From Pseudomonas linyingensis (GTDB lineage Bacteria > Pseudomonadota > Gammaproteobacteria > Pseudomonadales > Pseudomonadaceae): a stretch of 64,000 nucleotides of DNA. Positions 37,268-47,451 of the stretch are shown here, piece after piece. How positions within the stretch are numbered: position 1 is the first letter of the stretch; each line of letters starts with the position of its first letter. The notes under the pieces were generated by a model. That model saw only the letters and a program-made list of their open reading frames with translations. It did no database searches and had not been told where the DNA came from. The position numbers and the translations under genes were made by a program. The stretch is from assembly GCF_900109175.1 (NCBI RefSeq), contig NZ_FNZE01000008.1, forward strand, positions 62,001 to 126,000. Reading direction: 5' to 3'.

Positions 37268-38098
37268 TCAGCCGGCCATGGCCATGGTCAGGGAGGCGGC
37301 GAGGTCGTTGTCTTCCTTGTTGTCCACCTCGGGATCGAGACCGAGCTTGGCGAAGGCGGCGACCTGGCTCCAGTCGACGGCGGCCAGCAGGTGGCTGGTG
37401 CCGAGATAGCTCTGCAGCACGGCTACCTGAATCACGTCGGCGTAGTCGACTTCGTCGCTGTCACGGCTGAAGTTGAGGTGCTGGGTGGGAATCGCGGCGA
37501 TGGACTCGGGAAAATTCCAGCGCTGCAGGATGCGCTCGCCAATCACCGGATGGATCTCGTCGATGACGAAGGCGAGGCTGTGCGGATCCTCCAGCAGGGT
37601 GGGGTGGCTTTCCGCATAGGTCAGGATCGGCAGAGCGCCGATCTGGTGGACCAGGCCGGCGAGTGCCGCCTGCTCAGGAGCCAGTCGGGTGTAGTGGCGG
37701 CTCAGCACGTAGCTGATGCTGGACACCTCCAGGCTCTTGCTCCAGATTTCGTGCATCTTGCGCTCGATGAGTCGTGATTTGGCTCGAAACAGCTGCTCCA
37801 TGGCGAGGCCCATGGCAAGCGTGCAGGTGTAGTTGATGCCAAGTCGACTGATCGCCATCTGCAGATCGGTGATCTCGCTGCGGGCCCGCATGAGCGGGCT
37901 GTTGGCAACCCGGATCAGGCGCGCGGTCAGCGCGGTGTCGCTGCCGACTTCCTTGGCCAACTCGGCAATGCCGATGTCGGGCTGCTGTGCTGCTTCACGA
38001 ATGCGCAGGGCGGACTCTGGCAGCGTAGGAAGGACCAGTTGATCGCTGCTGATGGCTTGCAGCAGTTCCTGGCAGACCGTCTCGGCGAGTCGGCTCAT
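37268..38098 (-). CDS. HDOD-domain signalling protein
   Basis: A 276-residue protein that is almost entirely an HDOD domain (about residues 15-215), a non-hydrolytic relative of HD domains found in signalling proteins. Typical phrases are LPTLPESALRIREAAQQPD near the start, SDTALTARLIRVANSP, and ISRLGINYTCTLAMGLAM. The His/Asp metal ligands of true HD enzymes are not conserved (ALAGLVHQIGALPI replaces HD). Similar proteins couple to chemotaxis and c-di-GMP in several bacteria, and the neighbours here are a chemoreceptor and flagellar genes. No enzymatic role is claimed. Confidence 0.85.
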   Translation of the reverse strand: MSRLAETVCQELLQAISSDQLVLPTLPESALRIREAAQQPDIGIAELAKEVGSDTALTARLIRVANSPLMRARSEITDLQMAISRLGINYTCTLAMGLAMEQLFRAKSRLIERKMHEIWSKSLEVSSISYVLSRHYTRLAPEQAALAGLVHQIGALPILTYAESHPTLLEDPHSLAFVIDEIHPVIGERILQRWNFPESIAAIPTQHLNFSRDSDEVDYADVIQVAVLQSYLGTSHLLAAVDWSQVAAFAKLGLDPEVDNKEDNDLAASLTMAMAG

Positions 38099-38514
38099 GT
38101 CTCGATATTTCCTTGTTGATTCAGGTGTTGACGCTCTCGGAGCGAGCGACTCCGGATGTTCGCGGACGGCAGTATTGCCGATCAGGCGGGCAAGTGCGAG
38201 CTGTTACCCTAGCCCACGCACCTGTTTGCAGTGTGACTGAAATATGGTCCGGTCAGGGTGAAAGAGCCGTGGCATAGGCAGTACTCTCAAAATTGACAGT
38301 CCGCCAGGAGGCTCGGATGGATTGTACTTTCAGTCATGACCCAGCCTCAGACCTGGCCTCCAGCTGATTGACGTTCGACCATCCTGCCGTGAACCCGCAG
38401 GAAGCACGCCCGGCGTGCTCCCTACAGCACCTGTATAATGCCGCCCACATGTACCCCATGCGCACTTTGTGTGCACCTCTGATCTGTACGCTTGCTTTTT
38501 ACGGACTTCCAGAT
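38099..38514. other. Gap between HDOD gene and dusA
   Basis: 416 bases without a supported gene. It contains a REP-like palindrome (38402-38424), a TATAAT at 38434-38439 that lacks a good -35, and an AT-rich stretch from 38491 that runs on into the first codons of dusA (to about 38553; 19 of 63 bases are G or C by hand count). The stretch 38150-38400 shows no recognisable element. Confidence 0.6.
38402..38424. repeat. REP-like palindrome upstream of dusA
   Basis: AGCACGCC-C-GGCGTGCT followed by CCCTACA. On the minus strand it reads TGTAGGGAGCACGCCGGGC, matching the start of the unit at 9779-9808 (TGTAGGGAGGGCGTGCC). Together with 31108-31146 these look like scattered members of one Pseudomonas-type palindrome family. 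Confidence 0.5.
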
Positions 38515-39510
<996 letters not shown>

Positions 39511-39579
39511 AAGGGCATTGAGCAGGGAGGCTCCACTCGGTTAATGTCGGGTGATCTGTAACGACAGGGTTTTTGTCAG

Positions 39580-40506
39580 ATGACTTCCAAGCTGGAGCAA
39601 CTCAAGCAGTACACCACCGTGGTCGCCGATACCGGCGACTTCGACGCCATTGCGCGCCTGCAGCCGGTGGACGCCACCACCAACCCCTCGCTGCTGCTCA
39701 AGGCTGCCGCGCTGCCGCGTTATGCCGGGCTGCTGCAGGCCGCCATCGCCGGCGCCGGGCAGGATCTGGGCCTGGCCTGCGATCGCTTTGCCGTGGCCGT
39801 TGGTAGCGAAATCCTGCAGATCATTCCGGGGCGCGTCTCCACCGAGGTGGATTCGCGCCTGTCCTTCGACAGCCAGGCCAGCATCGAGCGAGCCAAGCGA
39901 CTGATCGGCCTGTACGAAGCGGCTGGCATCGGCCGCGAGCGGGTGCTGATCAAGGTTGCCTCGACCTGGGAAGGTATCCGCGCCGCCGAGCAGCTCGAGC
40001 GTGATGGCATCCAGACCAACCTGACCCTGCTGTTTTCCTTTGCCCAGGCGCAGGCCTGCGCCGACGCCGGGGTGTTCCTGATCTCGCCCTTCGTCGGGCG
40101 CATCTACGATTGGTACAAGAAGGCTGAAGGCCGCGACTACGTCGGCGCCGAGGATCCGGGCGTGCAGTCGGTGACGCGCATCTACAACTATTACAAGGCC
40201 AATGGCTATTCGACCGTGGTGATGGGGGCGAGCTTCCGCAATATCGGCCAGATCGAGCAGCTGGCTGGTTGCGATCGCCTGACCATCAGCCCGGAGCTGA
40301 TGCAGCAGCTGGCTGCCGATGCGGGCGAACTGCCGCGCCGCCTGAGCCCGGGTGCGACCAGCGAGGCACGCGAAAGCCTCGACGAGCGCAGCTTCCGCTG
40401 GCGGATGAATGAGGACGCCATGTCTACCGAGAAGCTGGCCGAGGGCATCCGCCTGTTCGCCCGCGACCAGGAAAAGCTTGAGGCGTTGCTGGCCGCCAAG
40501 GTCTGA
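39580..40506 (+). CDS. tal: Transaldolase
   Basis: A 308-residue TalB-type transaldolase of the non-oxidative pentose phosphate pathway, moving a dihydroxyacetone unit between sugar phosphates. [13 protein letters not shown] (about 31-43), the Schiff-base Lys K125 in [10 protein letters not shown], and [16 protein letters not shown] are family signatures; length is normal. It follows dusA by 69 bases. An inverted repeat follows it. Confidence 0.97.
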   Translation: MTSKLEQLKQYTTVVADTGDFDAIARLQPVDATTNPSLLLKAAALPRYAGLLQAAIAGAGQDLGLACDRFAVAVGSEILQIIPGRVSTEVDSRLSFDSQASIERAKRLIGLYEAAGIGRERVLIKVASTWEGIRAAEQLERDGIQTNLTLLFSFAQAQACADAGVFLISPFVGRIYDWYKKAEGRDYVGAEDPGVQSVTRIYNYYKANGYSTVVMGASFRNIGQIEQLAGCDRLTISPELMQQLAADAGELPRRLSPGATSEARESLDERSFRWRMNEDAMSTEKLAEGIRLFARDQEKLEALLAAKV

Positions 40507-40537
40507 GTTGTTCCAATGCCCAAAGCCCTCGCCATCC

Positions 40538-40576
40538 CGGCAGGCAGGTCGAGCAGCGCATGGGCGATGCCTGCCG
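40538..40576 (+). terminator. Inverted repeat after tal
   Basis: CGGCAGGCA (40538-40546) and TGCCTGCCG (40568-40576) form a perfect nine-base stem with a 21-base loop, 31 bases after the tal stop. There is no U-tract; assignment as terminator is weak. Confidence 0.35.
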
Positions 40577-40635
40577 ATGCAGGATGTGTATGATCTGAGC
40601 CGCCGATTCTCGAGACTCTCTGCAGGAACCTGGTC

Positions 40636-42504
40636 ATGGAAGCCAATAGCCGTCCCCTGATGCGCATTTTCGAGCCCACAGTGTGCTACCAGATCCCGCT
40701 GTTCCAGCGCCCCTATGTCTGGCGGCGCGAGGGCAACTGGCAGCCGCTGTGGGATGACCTCGAGCGTCTGCTCGGCCTGGCGCTGGCCGGCCAGAAACTG
40801 CGCCCGCACTTCCTGGGTGCGGTCGTGCTCGAGCAGTTGTACAACGACACAGGCTGGGTGCAGCTCAGGCAGGTCATCGATGGCCAGCAGCGCTTCACCA
40901 CCCTGCAGTTGCTGCTGATAGCCGTGCGCGATCTGTGCATGAGTCTGGACAGCAAGCGCTACTACGAGCGCTTCGATTCGCTGGTATCCAACCGGGCCGC
41001 GCTGGTCGACAGCCCGGAGGAGATCTGCAAGCTGCTGCCGACCAACTTCGACCGCAAGGCCTATGCCCAGGTGCATCGGGCCGGCAGTCCGGAGGTTCTG
41101 CTGGCGCAGTTGCAGCGAGAGGGCGAGGTCGTCGATGGGGAGCAGGGCATCGTCGGCGCCTACCTGTACTTTCATGAGCAGCTCGGCGGCTGGTTGCAGC
41201 AGCCGGTCGAGGACCGGCCCCGCGTGGAACTGGAGGAGCGGCTCGAGGCGCTCTGGGCGGTGGTGCAGAAGGGCCTGCAGTTCGTGCTGATCGAACTCGG
41301 CGAGCACGACGAGGCCCAGGTGATCTTCGAGACCCTGAACGCTCGCGGCACCCAGCTGCTGCCGGCCGACCTGATCAAGAACCTGCTGTTCCGTCGTGCC
41401 CAGGCCGAGGGCGAGGACATCGACCGGCTCTATCAGGCGCACTGGGCGGCGTTCGATGGCGAGTTCTGGCGCGAGGAGATCAAGCAGGGCCGCGAAAGCC
41501 GGCCGCGCATCGACATCTTCATCCGCCATTTCCTGACGCTGGCCATGCGCCGGGATATCCGCTTCGTGCATATCTTCAACGAGTACAAGAACTACGTGCA
41601 GTACACGGATGACTGGCGCTCGTGCCTGATCGGCGAAGCCGCCACTGCCCGCGAGCACATGGCGCTGTTGGGCAGCTATGCCGAGCACTTTCGCGAGTTT
41701 TCCAGCCCCGCGCCTGACTCGCGCCTGGCGCGCTTCCTCAACCGTCTGGACGCGGTCGACACCTCGACCATCTATCCGCTCCTGCTGCTGTGCAGCCAGC
41801 AACTGCGCCCGCAGCAGGAGGACGAGTTCGAGGCGATCCTGACCGTCATCGAGTCGTTCCTGTTCCGCCGCATGATCTGCGGTCTGACCAGCAAGAACTA
41901 CAACCGCCCGTTCCTCGACCTGATCCGCCATCTGGAGCGCGAAGGCACCATCAGCGCCCGCGCGGTCGAGCAGTTCCTGCTGGCCAGCGAAGGCGAAAGC
42001 GCGCGCTTCCCGACCGATGCCGAACTCAAGCGCGCGATCCTCGACCATCCGCTGTATCAGTGGTGGCCGCAGTACCGCGTGCGTGCCGTGCTGGAAGCCC
42101 TCGACGCCGCGCTCGGCAACGGAGTAAGTGCGGCGGGCGAGCAGCCGTCCGCGCTGGCCATCGAGCACATCCTGCCGCAGAAGTGGGACGAGCACTGGCC
42201 GGTGCCGAAAGCCCTGCAAAAGAACCCGCAAGGCAAACAGGCCTTCACCGAGCAGCGCGACCGCCTCAAGCACACGCTGGGCAACCTGACGCTGGTCGCC
42301 GGCAGCCTGGGTCCGGCGCTGTCCCGCTCGCCGTGGGAAGCGAAGAAGGCTGAGCTGCTCAGGTGCAGCCAGCCGAACCTGAGCCGCGAGCTACATGACG
42401 CCGAGGCCTGGTCGGAGCAGGAAATCCTCGCCAGAGGGCAGACCCTGGCCGTGGCCGCCTGCATGCTCTGGCCTTATCCGGCAGCGGAGCAGGAGGTGTC
42501 GTGA
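40636..42504 (+). CDS. GmrSD-like DUF262/DUF1524 protein (predicted modification-dependent restriction enzyme)
   Basis: A 622-residue protein combining both halves of the GmrSD family. The N-terminal DUF262 domain (about 10-250) has the ParB-like signature VIDGQQRFTTLQ (80-91) preceded by YQIPLFQRPYVW, and FETLNARGTQL. The C-terminal DUF1524 domain (about 470-610) has the HNH-type nuclease motif IEHILPQKWDEHW followed by LGNLTLVAG. GmrSD enzymes cut glucosylated or otherwise modified phage DNA. Substrate and activity here are inference. It stands alone between tal and a phosphatase gene, without a methylase or other defence genes beside it. Confidence 0.82.
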   Translation: MEANSRPLMRIFEPTVCYQIPLFQRPYVWRREGNWQPLWDDLERLLGLALAGQKLRPHFLGAVVLEQLYNDTGWVQLRQVIDGQQRFTTLQLLLIAVRDLCMSLDSKRYYERFDSLVSNRAALVDSPEEICKLLPTNFDRKAYAQVHRAGSPEVLLAQLQREGEVVDGEQGIVGAYLYFHEQLGGWLQQPVEDRPRVELEERLEALWAVVQKGLQFVLIELGEHDEAQVIFETLNARGTQLLPADLIKNLLFRRAQAEGEDIDRLYQAHWAAFDGEFWREEIKQGRESRPRIDIFIRHFLTLAMRRDIRFVHIFNEYKNYVQYTDDWRSCLIGEAATAREHMALLGSYAEHFREFSSPAPDSRLARFLNRLDAVDTSTIYPLLLLCSQQLRPQQEDEFEAILTVIESFLFRRMICGLTSKNYNRPFLDLIRHLEREGTISARAVEQFLLASEGESARFPTDAELKRAILDHPLYQWWPQYRVRAVLEALDAALGNGVSAAGEQPSALAIEHILPQKWDEHWPVPKALQKNPQGKQAFTEQRDRLKHTLGNLTLVAGSLGPALSRSPWEAKKAELLRCSQPNLSRELHDAEAWSEQEILARGQTLAVAACMLWPYPAAEQEVS

Positions 42505-42690
42505 GCAGCCCGGCTTGATCGCCAGCTCCCGCCGGCGCCTGGCCAACTACCGGGTGCTGCGCCTGGTGCGCTTGTTCGACGCGCTGCCGGTGGATGCGTC
42601 GAACAAGGTGGTGGAGGGGGTTGATGGCTGTTGTTGGTTGATTGGCCGTGGTCTAGGGTGAAGCCATCGTGCGCAATAAGGGGAAGTGCC

Positions 42691-43170
42691 ATGAAAGTGC
42701 TATTCCTGGTTCGCCACGCCCAGTCGAGTTGGGACGACGTTCAGTTAGCCGACAAGGATCGCCCTCTGACGGATAAGGGCAAAAACGACGCGGCGAAGAT
42801 GGGCAAACGGCTGGCCGAGCGCGATGTGGCGGTCGAGATGATTCTTTCAAGTCCGGCGAAACGGACGCTGGCAACAGCGAGAGCCATTGCCAAGAGGCTT
42901 GGTTTCAAGCGCAAACACATCGTGCAGGATGATCGGCTTTACGCGGGTCAGGCGGACGACCTGCTACAGGTCATCCAAGAGCTTGGCGGCAAGCAGAAAT
43001 GCGTGATGTTGGTCGGCCATAATCCGGAGCTGTCGGAGCTTGTGAAACGCCTTTCCGGCAAAGGCAGCAATATGCCGACTTGTGCGGTGGCCGAACTCCG
43101 GTTTGACACCAAATCGTGGTCGAAAATCGGCAAAAGCAAGCTCGAAAAACTGGTGTCCAACTATTCGTGA
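42691..43170 (+). CDS. SixA-like histidine phosphatase
   Basis: A 159-residue member of the histidine phosphatase (phosphoglycerate mutase-like) superfamily. The phospho-His is H9 in LVRHAQSSWDD; SSPAKRTLATA supplies the second Arg and VGHNPELSELV the second catalytic His. Length and motifs fit SixA, which dephosphorylates phospho-His in Hpt or PTS proteins. Base composition is lower in GC than its neighbours (many AAA, AAT and TTT codons), so it may be a recent arrival. The ATG at 42691 has AAGGGGAAG before it. The LexA-controlled umuDC operon follows. Confidence 0.85.
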   Translation: MKVLFLVRHAQSSWDDVQLADKDRPLTDKGKNDAAKMGKRLAERDVAVEMILSSPAKRTLATARAIAKRLGFKRKHIVQDDRLYAGQADDLLQVIQELGGKQKCVMLVGHNPELSELVKRLSGKGSNMPTCAVAELRFDTKSWSKIGKSKLEKLVSNYS

Positions 43171-43247
43171 TGACGGCGTGGCCGTCCGACATCCAGCCGA
43201 CGGCCCCACTCGTCGTCGCCCCTTGTCAGCGCAGGCATGACGCGAAA

Positions 43248-43267
43248 TACTGTGTGCAAATACAGTA
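43248..43267 (+). promoter_or_regulatory. LexA (SOS) box of umuDC
   Basis: TACTGTGTGCAAATACAGTA: CTGT-N8-ACAG with flanks matching the consensus TACTGTATATATATACAGTA. It lies 15 bases before umuD and overlaps the presumed -10 region; TTGTCA at 43223-43228 is a suitable -35. It predicts tight LexA repression and DNA-damage induction. Confidence 0.92.
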
Positions 43268-43281
43268 TTCGAGGTGCCGCC

Positions 43282-43713
43282 ATGCCTTTCTCCGACGCTA
43301 TCCTTCTCGCCCCCGGCAGCCAACTCCTGCCGCTGTACGGCTTCCGCGTCCCGGCCGGCTTCCCCAGCCCGGCGCAGGACCATCTGGAGCGGGAGATCTC
43401 CCTGGACGAGATTCTCGACATCCGTGCGCCGCACACCTACCTGGTGCGCGCCGCCGGCGACAGCATGCAGGGTGCCGGCATCTTCGACGGCGACCTGATG
43501 GTGGTCGATCGTTCGCGCGAGGCGGAGGCGGGCGACATCGTGATCGCTGCGCTGAACAGCGAGCCGCTGGTCAAGCGCCTCGCCAGCGAGGGCCGCCAGG
43601 TGGTGCTGCGTGCCGAGAACCCGCGCTATGCGCCGCGCTACATCCTGGAGGGCGACGAGCTGACCATCTGGGGCGTGGTGCGTTTCAGCGTACGCTGCCA
43701 TGACCCGCGCTGA
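43282..43713 (+). CDS. umuD: UmuD, processed subunit of DNA polymerase V
   Basis: A 143-residue LexA-like S24 serine protease. RecA filament-stimulated self-cleavage would occur at A25-G26 in PAGFPSP; the catalytic dyad is S61 ([13 protein letters not shown]) and K98 (EPLVKRL). Cleaved UmuD' pairs with UmuC to form translesion polymerase V. The ATG at 43282 is preceded by GAGGTGCCGCC and follows the LexA box. Its end overlaps the umuC start by 14 bases. Confidence 0.95.
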   Translation: MPFSDAILLAPGSQLLPLYGFRVPAGFPSPAQDHLEREISLDEILDIRAPHTYLVRAAGDSMQGAGIFDGDLMVVDRSREAEAGDIVIAALNSEPLVKRLASEGRQVVLRAENPRYAPRYILEGDELTIWGVVRFSVRCHDPR

Positions 43714-45010
43714 GCCGGCCTTTGCGCTGATCGACTGCAACTCGTTCTATGCGAGCTGCGAGCGGGTGTTCCGCCCCGACCTGGCACGCACGCCCATCGT
43801 GGTGCTGAGCAACAACGACGGCTGCGTGATCGCGCGCAGCGCCGAGGCCAAGCCTTTCGTGAATATGGGCGAACCGTACTTCCAGATCCGCAACACCCTG
43901 CGCCGCCACGGCATCGTGGCATTCTCCTCCAACTACGCGCTGTACGGCGACATGAGCCAGCGGGTGATGACCCTGCTCGAGGGCATGCTGCCGGCGCTGG
44001 AGGTGTACAGCATCGACGAGGCGTTCGCCGAGCTGACCGGGATACCAGGCAGCCTGGAGGCGCTGGGCCGGCAGATGCGCGCCACAGTGCTGCGCTGCAC
44101 GGGCATTCCGGTGGGCGTGGGGATCGCCAGCAGCAAGACGCTGGCCAAGCTGGCCAACCACGCGGCCAAGCGCTGGCAGCGGCAGACGGGTGGGGTGGTG
44201 GACCTGCGCGACCCGCAGCGCCGCGACAAGCTGCTGCGCGCGGTGGAGGTGGGCGAGGTGTGGGGCATCGGCCGCAAGCTGACCGAGCACCTGGCGGCGA
44301 TGGGCATCCGCACGGCGTGGGATCTGGCCCAAGCCGATCCCTGGACCATTCGCAAGCGCTTCTCGGTGGTGGTCGAGAAGACCGCCCGTGAGCTGCGCGG
44401 CACGGCCTGCCTGGGTCTGGACGACGAGCCGGCAGCGAAGCAGGAGATCTGCTGCAGCCGCATGTTCGGCCAGCGCCTGCACGAGCTGGCGCCGATCCGC
44501 GAGGCGGTGGCCACCTACGCCGCCCGGGCCAGCGAGAAGCTGCGCGCCCAGGGTTCGCTGTGCAAGAAGGTGCGGGTGAGCATCCGCACCGGCATGTTCA
44601 ATCCGGCCGAGCCGAAGTTTGCCAAGGGGGTGGTCTGTGAGCTGCCATATCCGACCGACGATACCCGGCTGATCATCCGCGCCGCGACCGAGGGGCTGGC
44701 GCTGGTCTGGCGCGAGGGCTTCGCCTTCAGCAAGGCCGAGGTGCTGCTGCTCGACCTGCGCCGGCGCGGCGAGTACACGCCAGACCTGTTCGCCGCCGAG
44801 CAGTCCGCCGCGGCCGAACGGGTGATGGGCGTGATGGATGCGATCAACGCCAGGTGGGGCAGGGGCACGCTGCACCCAGCCAGCGTCCCCACCGCGCCCG
44901 ACTGGGGCATGCGGAGGGAGCTGATGAGCCAGAGCTACACGACGCAGGTGAGTGAGCTGTGGAGGGTGGGGGCTGGAGCTGCCGGCAGCCAGCAGCAGAT
45001 CTCTCGCTAG
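43700..45010 (+). CDS. umuC: UmuC, catalytic subunit of DNA polymerase V
   Basis: A 436-residue Y-family error-prone polymerase. Metal-binding acidic residues are in [12 protein letters not shown] and [10 protein letters not shown]; the helix-hairpin-helix region includes [17 protein letters not shown]; the little-finger domain follows. It copies past DNA lesions when activated by UmuD' and RecA. It overlaps umuD by 14 bases, and its stop interlocks with the stop of the convergent membrane protein gene at 45007-45010. Confidence 0.96.
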   Translation: MTRAEPAFALIDCNSFYASCERVFRPDLARTPIVVLSNNDGCVIARSAEAKPFVNMGEPYFQIRNTLRRHGIVAFSSNYALYGDMSQRVMTLLEGMLPALEVYSIDEAFAELTGIPGSLEALGRQMRATVLRCTGIPVGVGIASSKTLAKLANHAAKRWQRQTGGVVDLRDPQRRDKLLRAVEVGEVWGIGRKLTEHLAAMGIRTAWDLAQADPWTIRKRFSVVVEKTARELRGTACLGLDDEPAAKQEICCSRMFGQRLHELAPIREAVATYAARASEKLRAQGSLCKKVRVSIRTGMFNPAEPKFAKGVVCELPYPTDDTRLIIRAATEGLALVWREGFAFSKAEVLLLDLRRRGEYTPDLFAAEQSAAAERVMGVMDAINARWGRGTLHPASVPTAPDWGMRRELMSQSYTTQVSELWRVGAGAAGSQQQISR

Positions 45011-46224
45011 AGAACTACTCCCACCAGCTTCTTCAGCAGCTCCTCGAACGGCATGATGGTCAGCAGCAGCGGCGCCACCGGCAACAGTGTCGCGATCCCC
45101 AGCCGGAGGACGACATCGCGGGTGACCGGGGCGAGGCGCATTTCCTGCACCACAGCAAAGCTGTTGCCGAGATCGGCCAGCGACTGGATATCGCCGCTGC
45201 CCACCAGCGGCTCATCGGCCGGTGCACTACCGCGCAGCCATTTGCTGTCGAACTCGCGCACGTAGGTCATCGCCAGACCGCCGTATTCGCGCAGGCCGAT
45301 GCGCTTCGTGCTGGCAAGTTGGCTCGAGAACACGAATAGCGGGGCCAGCACCAGGCACTCGACGAAGATCACCACCAAGGCGATCTCGGCCTTGAACTCG
45401 GGCAGCGTGGCGCCGACGTAGAAGATCCGGTTCGCCAGCATCCCGGCCAACAGGGCGCCGTAGGCCAGGGCCAGCGGCATGAAGGCGTAGGCCGAATTGG
45501 CCAGAAAGCCCAGGCCACCGACCCGGTCCGGATGGGTGGGCACCAGATTCAGCTCGATGCGCGATACCTGCCAGAGGAAGCGCATCCAGATGCACACCCG
45601 GAGGAACCAGCGGAGTATCAGGAACTGGAAGATCGGTACGCTAACGTAGCCGTACCAGATCCCGGCGAGCGACAGTCCGAATCCCGAGTCGGTCGGTACT
45701 GTGTACCAAGTGGCGGTGTCGAGGACAGCGGCGCTGCGCCATACCACCAGCACGCCAAACCCGTAGACGAACACGATGAGCAGCACCTCGGCGATCACCG
45801 AGTTGCGCAGGCGCATGGCCGAGCCGACCGCGGCCTCGAATCTCGCCCTCGCAGCCTCCGGGACCAACCCGCGGTCGAGGAACTGCCCGACCACAGGACG
45901 GATACGCTGGTGGACGATCAGCTCGGCGCCAATCAGCAATGGCATCGCCACCAGGAAGCGGATATGCACATCGAAGTCCATCAGAAAGGGGATGGCCACC
46001 CCTCCGTCCAGCAGTTGCCCCTCGAGCGCGGAAAGCAGCAGCAACGGCAGCCAGGCCATCAGGGCAATTACGACGATGCGTTTGCGCACCAACTCGAGGG
46101 CGTCGCCGGATAGCTGGGTGCGGCGGAACAGTTGATACAGCGGCCCGCCGAGCACCAGCGAGAAGTCGATCGGCTCGGAGGTGAGCGGTGCAGACTGCGT
46201 AGGACGATCGGGTGACGGCTTCAT
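45007..46224 (-). CDS. Multi-pass membrane protein of unknown function
   Basis: A 405-residue integral membrane protein with about six hydrophobic segments (near residues 53-75, 88-105, 145-165, 185-210, 250-275, 290-310) and one near the C-terminus (375-393). A cytoplasmic-looking stretch [20 protein letters not shown] sits mid-protein. I do not recognise the family; there are no transporter signature motifs, heme ligands or enzyme motifs that I can see. The ATG at 46224 is chosen over an upstream frame start at 46275 because GGAGCCGG precedes it. It is oriented against umuC and apart from other genes, so context gives no clue. Confidence 0.75.
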   Translation of the reverse strand: MKPSPDRPTQSAPLTSEPIDFSLVLGGPLYQLFRRTQLSGDALELVRKRIVVIALMAWLPLLLLSALEGQLLDGGVAIPFLMDFDVHIRFLVAMPLLIGAELIVHQRIRPVVGQFLDRGLVPEAARARFEAAVGSAMRLRNSVIAEVLLIVFVYGFGVLVVWRSAAVLDTATWYTVPTDSGFGLSLAGIWYGYVSVPIFQFLILRWFLRVCIWMRFLWQVSRIELNLVPTHPDRVGGLGFLANSAYAFMPLALAYGALLAGMLANRIFYVGATLPEFKAEIALVVIFVECLVLAPLFVFSSQLASTKRIGLREYGGLAMTYVREFDSKWLRGSAPADEPLVGSGDIQSLADLGNSFAVVQEMRLAPVTRDVVLRLGIATLLPVAPLLLTIMPFEELLKKLVGVVL

Positions 46225-46485
46225 TCCGGCTCCATGGAGTAGTAAGCGGCGTGTGGTAGCGGTCTGCAGGACCACCCTCTGGCGCGGTGGCCACTGCTTC
46301 AGGATAGTCGCTCGCCATCAGCCCCGTTGCCGGTCCGGGCCGCCTGCTGGCAGTGCCTCAGGTCGCCAGCGCGCCGCTGCTGCATCTCGAGCGGAAGGCG
46401 CGCCGACGGTTGCCAGGCGGCGCAATTCCTGCGAAAAAGCCCGCCCGGCAGCCGTCGGGCGCTGCCGCCAGTAGAGGACACCGCA

Positions 46486-46827
46486 ATGAGCAACGAACTG
46501 CAGATCGAGGACATTGTCGTCGGCGAGGGCAAGACCTGCGTCAAGGGCGCACTGATCACCACCCAGTATGTCGGGACGCTGGAGGACGGCACCGTCTTCG
46601 ACTCCTCATACGACAAGGGCCGGCCGTTCCAGTGCGTGATCGGCACCGGGCGGGTGATCAAGGGTTGGGACCAGGGCCTGATGGGCATGCAGGTCGGCGG
46701 CAAGCGCAAGCTGTTCGTCCCCGCCCACCTGGCCTACGGCGAGCGGCAGATCGGCGCGCACATCAAGCCCAACTCCAACCTGGTCTTCGAGATCGAGCTG
46801 CTGGAAGTGCTGACGCGGGACGATTGA
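46486..46827 (+). CDS. FKBP-type peptidyl-prolyl isomerase
   Basis: A 113-residue single-domain FKBP that speeds cis-trans isomerisation at proline. Recognisable parts are TTQYVGTLEDGTVFDSSYDKG, FQCVIGTGRVIKGWDQGLMG, GGKRKLFVPAHLAYGERQIG and the closing NSNLVFEIELLEV. There is no signal peptide, so it is cytoplasmic. The ATG at 46486 is used (AGAGGACACCGCA before it); the longer upstream frame lacks similarity. The 262-base gap upstream, shared with the divergent membrane protein, shows nothing clear. Confidence 0.93.
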   Translation: MSNELQIEDIVVGEGKTCVKGALITTQYVGTLEDGTVFDSSYDKGRPFQCVIGTGRVIKGWDQGLMGMQVGGKRKLFVPAHLAYGERQIGAHIKPNSNLVFEIELLEVLTRDD

Positions 46828-46879
46828 GGCTTGGCGCTGGAGGGGGGGCCAGGGTTGCAGGACGATATTCAGGTCACCT

Positions 46880-46911
46880 GCCTTGAGGGCACGTCACTGT
46901 ACCCTCAAGGC
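46880..46911. terminator. Inverted repeat between convergent FKBP and periplasmic protein genes
   Basis: GCCTTGAGGG and CCCTCAAGGC form a perfect ten-base stem with a 12-base loop. It lies midway between the two convergent stops and may act on both; no U-tract is present. Confidence 0.45.
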
Positions 46912-46926
46912 TCGTTGAGCGACAGT

Positions 46927-47271
46927 TCACTTGCCGTACAGTTCGCGGTCCCGCTGGATAGGGGGCCTGTACATGGATTTCGGGTTGGACATCTTTTCCG
47001 ACTGCTCGTCAGTCGTGATGCCCACGGCAGTAGGCTGCTCCTTGATCATCTGCACGAAGCGCTCACCGGAGTCCATGCGGTCCCGCTGGTTGGCGAGCGA
47101 TTGCCGCTGCTGGTGATAATCCATCAGACGATCACTTCCGCTCTCCGCGATCATCAGTTGCTGCGGCTTCTCCTCGGGCCACACCCACTGCCCAGGTTCG
47201 GCCTGCACCGAATTCACGGCAGTTCCGACCAGCAGTGCCGCCAGTGCGGCCTTGATTGACATGGCTTTCAT
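46927..47271 (-). CDS. Small periplasmic protein of unknown function
   Basis: A 114-residue protein with a clear signal peptide (MKAMSIKAALAALLVG, cleavage expected after NSVQA near residue 22). The mature part is polar, Gln/Asp/Glu/Arg-rich, with helical character and a Pro-rich end (MYRPPIQRDRELYGK). The ATG at 47271 has GGAGGA seven bases before it and beats the GTG at 47286. It is divergent from lapG across 180 bases. I do not recognise the family. Confidence 0.75.
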   Translation of the reverse strand: MKAMSIKAALAALLVGTAVNSVQAEPGQWVWPEEKPQQLMIAESGSDRLMDYHQQRQSLANQRDRMDSGERFVQMIKEQPTAVGITTDEQSEKMSNPKSMYRPPIQRDRELYGK

Positions 47272-47451
47272 GGCGTCATCCTCCACAACGAGTTGACGTT
47301 TACTAGACTAGTCCTTTGGGCGTCCGCTTTCGCTCGTGTTCACCTGACGAGCCGACGAACGTGGCTTGCTTCAGGGCGAGTGCTGGGCTAATAGCCCATG
47401 TTTGCTGGCTTCGCGACCAGCAACCACTCGTCACTTTCCGAGGAGTGCAGT

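Noticed and set aside
42505-42690. Short GC-rich stretch after the restriction-type gene, considered as a gene fragment
   Set aside because: The frames there are short and without recognisable similarity; no start with a ribosome-binding site.
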